From Azorinus chamasolen (taxonomy: Eukaryota; Mollusca; Bivalvia; Cardiida; Solecurtidae): DNA of 64,000 nucleotides. The stretch spans positions 74,145,001-74,209,000 of the forward strand of contig OY755241.1 of NCBI GenBank assembly GCA_963576725.1. Reading direction: 5' to 3'. The translations under genes were made by a program, and so were the position numbers. Each line of letters starts with the position of its first letter. The first letter of the stretch is position 1. Positions 62,568 through 64,000 of this stretch are shown one piece after another. The notes beneath the pieces were generated by a model. The model did not search any database and was not told the origin of the DNA. It worked only from the letters and a program-made list of their open reading frames with translations.

Positions 62568-62714
62568 TATGTCCGACTGATCAGGGTCTGTCTTGTTTGC
62601 TGATGGTCTGTCAAAGATATCATTCTGCATAGTTTGCCCTGATAAAATTCACGTGTCCATATGCTATTTCATTGTCATTATTTTTCACATGAATATTCAT
62701 TTAGTAAAGGGTCA
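62568..62714. mobile_element. M1 MITE, subtype b, right part
   Basis: GTCCGACTGATCAGGGTC arm, CACATGAATATTCATTTAG, end GTAAAGGGTCAA. Confidence 0.6.
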
Positions 62715-62754
62715 ACTATGTAGTACCCTGATCGCCGATGTGTGATAGACCACG

Positions 62755-62897
62755 CGTGGATCATGTACGGACCGTCTGATCAGGATCATTGATCTGCTCT
62801 GATTGCTAATGGAATTTCATTCATCTGTTTATTTAGAATTTCTGAATGACTTCAATGTTCCACCTTCCATATTTTATAGAACAGGGAAAGGGCTAAG
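62755..62897. mobile_element. M1 MITE, subtype a, right part
   Basis: ACCGTCTGATCAGGATC arm, GTTCCACCTTCCATATTTTA, end GAACAGGGAAAGGGCTAA. Confidence 0.6.
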
Positions 62898-63010
62898 ATT
62901 ACATGTATAAATATAAACATGTCTAATATATCATAAAATAGCATATTTTTTATTAGAATTATATTGGGTTATATTTTCATTTTGTGTACAATATACTTAT
63001 AATATGTTTA

Positions 63011-63382
63011 CTAACCCTTTCTCTAATGTTAACATCTTTTCACACATTTGCAAACACAGCAGACCCAGATCAGATGACTCCTATAGCAGCTGTCTGATCA
63101 GGGTCCGCTCCGTTCGTCAATAATTTGAAAGATGTTTCTTTACTTTCTAAAATGGCTACACTGTCCCACCTTCCATATTTCATTATAACTATTTTGTCCA
63201 TGAATATTCAGTAGGTATTTAAATTTTGAATAAACATAGAACAGGGGAATATGAAAGATGTTTCTTTACTTTCTAAAATGGCTACACTGTCCCACCTTCC
63301 ATATTTCATTATAACTATTTTGTCCATGAATATTCAGTAGGTATTTAAATTTTGAATAAACATAGAACAGGGGAAGGGTTGA
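63011..63382. mobile_element. M1 MITE, subtype a, with internal 123-bp duplication
   Basis: CTAACCCTTTCTCTAATG start, hairpin GATGACTCCTATAGCAGCTG, then two near-identical tandem copies of the right body (63127-63249, 63250-63372), end GGGGAAGGGTTGAA. Confidence 0.8.
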
Positions 63383-63435
63383 AAATAAATTAAGATATGA
63401 ATAATAATAACTCAAGGTGTAATGAAAATATCTGA

Positions 63436-63560
63436 AATTTTGAACATTGAATACTTTATTTAACGAGGGTAGCTAAATTAGTCATAATGACTAATCTACC
63501 TTGAGGCCCTCAAAACAAGCATTTCATACAAAATACAAAACAGTAAAACACAGATCTATA
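63436..63560 (-). repeat. Possible LINE 3' end
   Basis: Read leftward: GGGCCTCAAGGTAGATTAGT, then ACCCTCGTTAAATAAAGTAT. The form (short hairpin TTAGTCATTATGACTAA and AATAAA near the end) recalls a LINE 3' terminus, without coding part. Confidence 0.35.
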
Positions 63561-64000
63561 TACACAAGAAATAAATGTTCAGAAGTTCAGTAATGTTGCG
63601 TCTGGATAATTAATAAATGTTGTCTGATTCAATTTGTAGATTTATTCTTTATGGACACGCATTTGGATCCTGATAAAACTCCGAGTAAAATGGCGTCTAA
63701 TCTGGATCAAATCTGTTATCATAGATTTGATTTGCCACTAGCATCCAAATAGTTAATATAAAGCTATAATATAAAGTATTGCACATAAAAAATGAAATGC
63801 ATAAATGACATCTGACCCCGATTCAGGTGGATGAATGCACGCGCTATTAAAATCACATATTTGTGACGTCATTTACTCACGCTGTAATTATTATGAATAC
63901 GAGAAAATATTTTTGCTCAATACTAGTTAATCTAAAATGATCTCTGCTTCGATTTTTTAAAAATGCAAATAGAGAGTAAACTAATTGAACCTGATGAGAC
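63561..64000. other. Window end, mostly unassigned
   Basis: An M1 subtype c scrap (TTTGGATCCTGATAAAACTC, CTAATCTGGATCAAATCTGT) is at 63661-63715. The window stops in ACCTGATGAGAC, possibly another such hairpin. Confidence 0.35.

Noticed and set aside
1..64000. tRNA, rRNA, CRISPR array, bacterial operon or riboswitch
   Set aside because: None seen by reading; the window has eukaryotic introns and transposons. A tRNA scan was not possible here, so a decayed tRNA-derived SINE cannot be fully excluded.

Overview
This window reads as intron-bearing, AT-rich animal DNA, most likely from a bivalve mollusc. It has splice-flanked exons, several kinds of non-LTR retrotransposon, a DIRS-type retroelement, and many 'pearl'-like elements (palindromic end, GTCC/GTCT microsatellite, core of roughly 155-165 bp tandem monomers) of the kind described from bivalves. 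There are no operons, ribosome binding sites or CRISPR arrays. The bivalve assignment is an inference from repeat content.

The main protein-coding content is two related, diverged, multi-exon relics of a FLYWCH zinc-finger plus MULE (Mutator-like) DDE-transposase gene, pointing away from each other. The minus-strand copy (865-7459) has an intact FLYWCH finger, but its second catalytic Asp is Glu and it has two frameshifts and a stop codon. The plus-strand copy (28457-36509) keeps all three acidic catalytic positions, but has a Cys-to-Phe change in the finger and two frameshifts. Possible additional 5' exons of related genes lie at 13106-13200 (minus) and 14853-14981, 15564-15766 and 20638 (plus). 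Two introns split the plus copy where the minus copy is continuous.

Layout: 1-8.2 kb, minus-strand MULE relic with two pearl-like insertions and a partly duplicated inverted arm. 8.2-12.15 kb, a decayed LINE with a nested pearl-like element. 12.2-16.9 kb, MITEs, possible 5' exons and another pearl-like element. 16.98-20.04 kb, a head-to-tail duplication of 1532 bp inserted in a 76-bp tandem-repeat array. 21-28 kb, MITEs plus candidate exons of an unrecognised minus-strand gene and a long-inverted-repeat element. 28.4-36.5 kb, plus-strand MULE relic with a 5'-truncated LINE in its third-exon-proximal intron. 36.5-42.7 kb, mostly MITEs and unassigned DNA. 42.7-49 kb, a decayed LINE, a pearl fragment and a decayed DIRS-like element on the minus strand. 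49-64 kb, dense MITEs, a three-level nest of elements, a 60-bp minisatellite and one candidate first exon (59485-59617).

Three small-element groups dominate. (1) TTAA-flanked, CCC/GGG-ended MITEs (called M1 and M2 here), which look piggyBac-derived and carry a large central hairpin. (2) TA-flanked MITEs starting CAGTAAAACC or similar (M3), which look pogo/Tc1-like. (3) Pearl-like elements in six families that share one terminal design: a 5' palindrome, an inverted half-copy near the 3' end, then a hairpin and CTCT(A/T)G directly followed by T. Two of these insertions can be compared with unoccupied copies of their target inside the window, and neither has a target-site duplication, as expected for Helitron/Helentron-type insertion.
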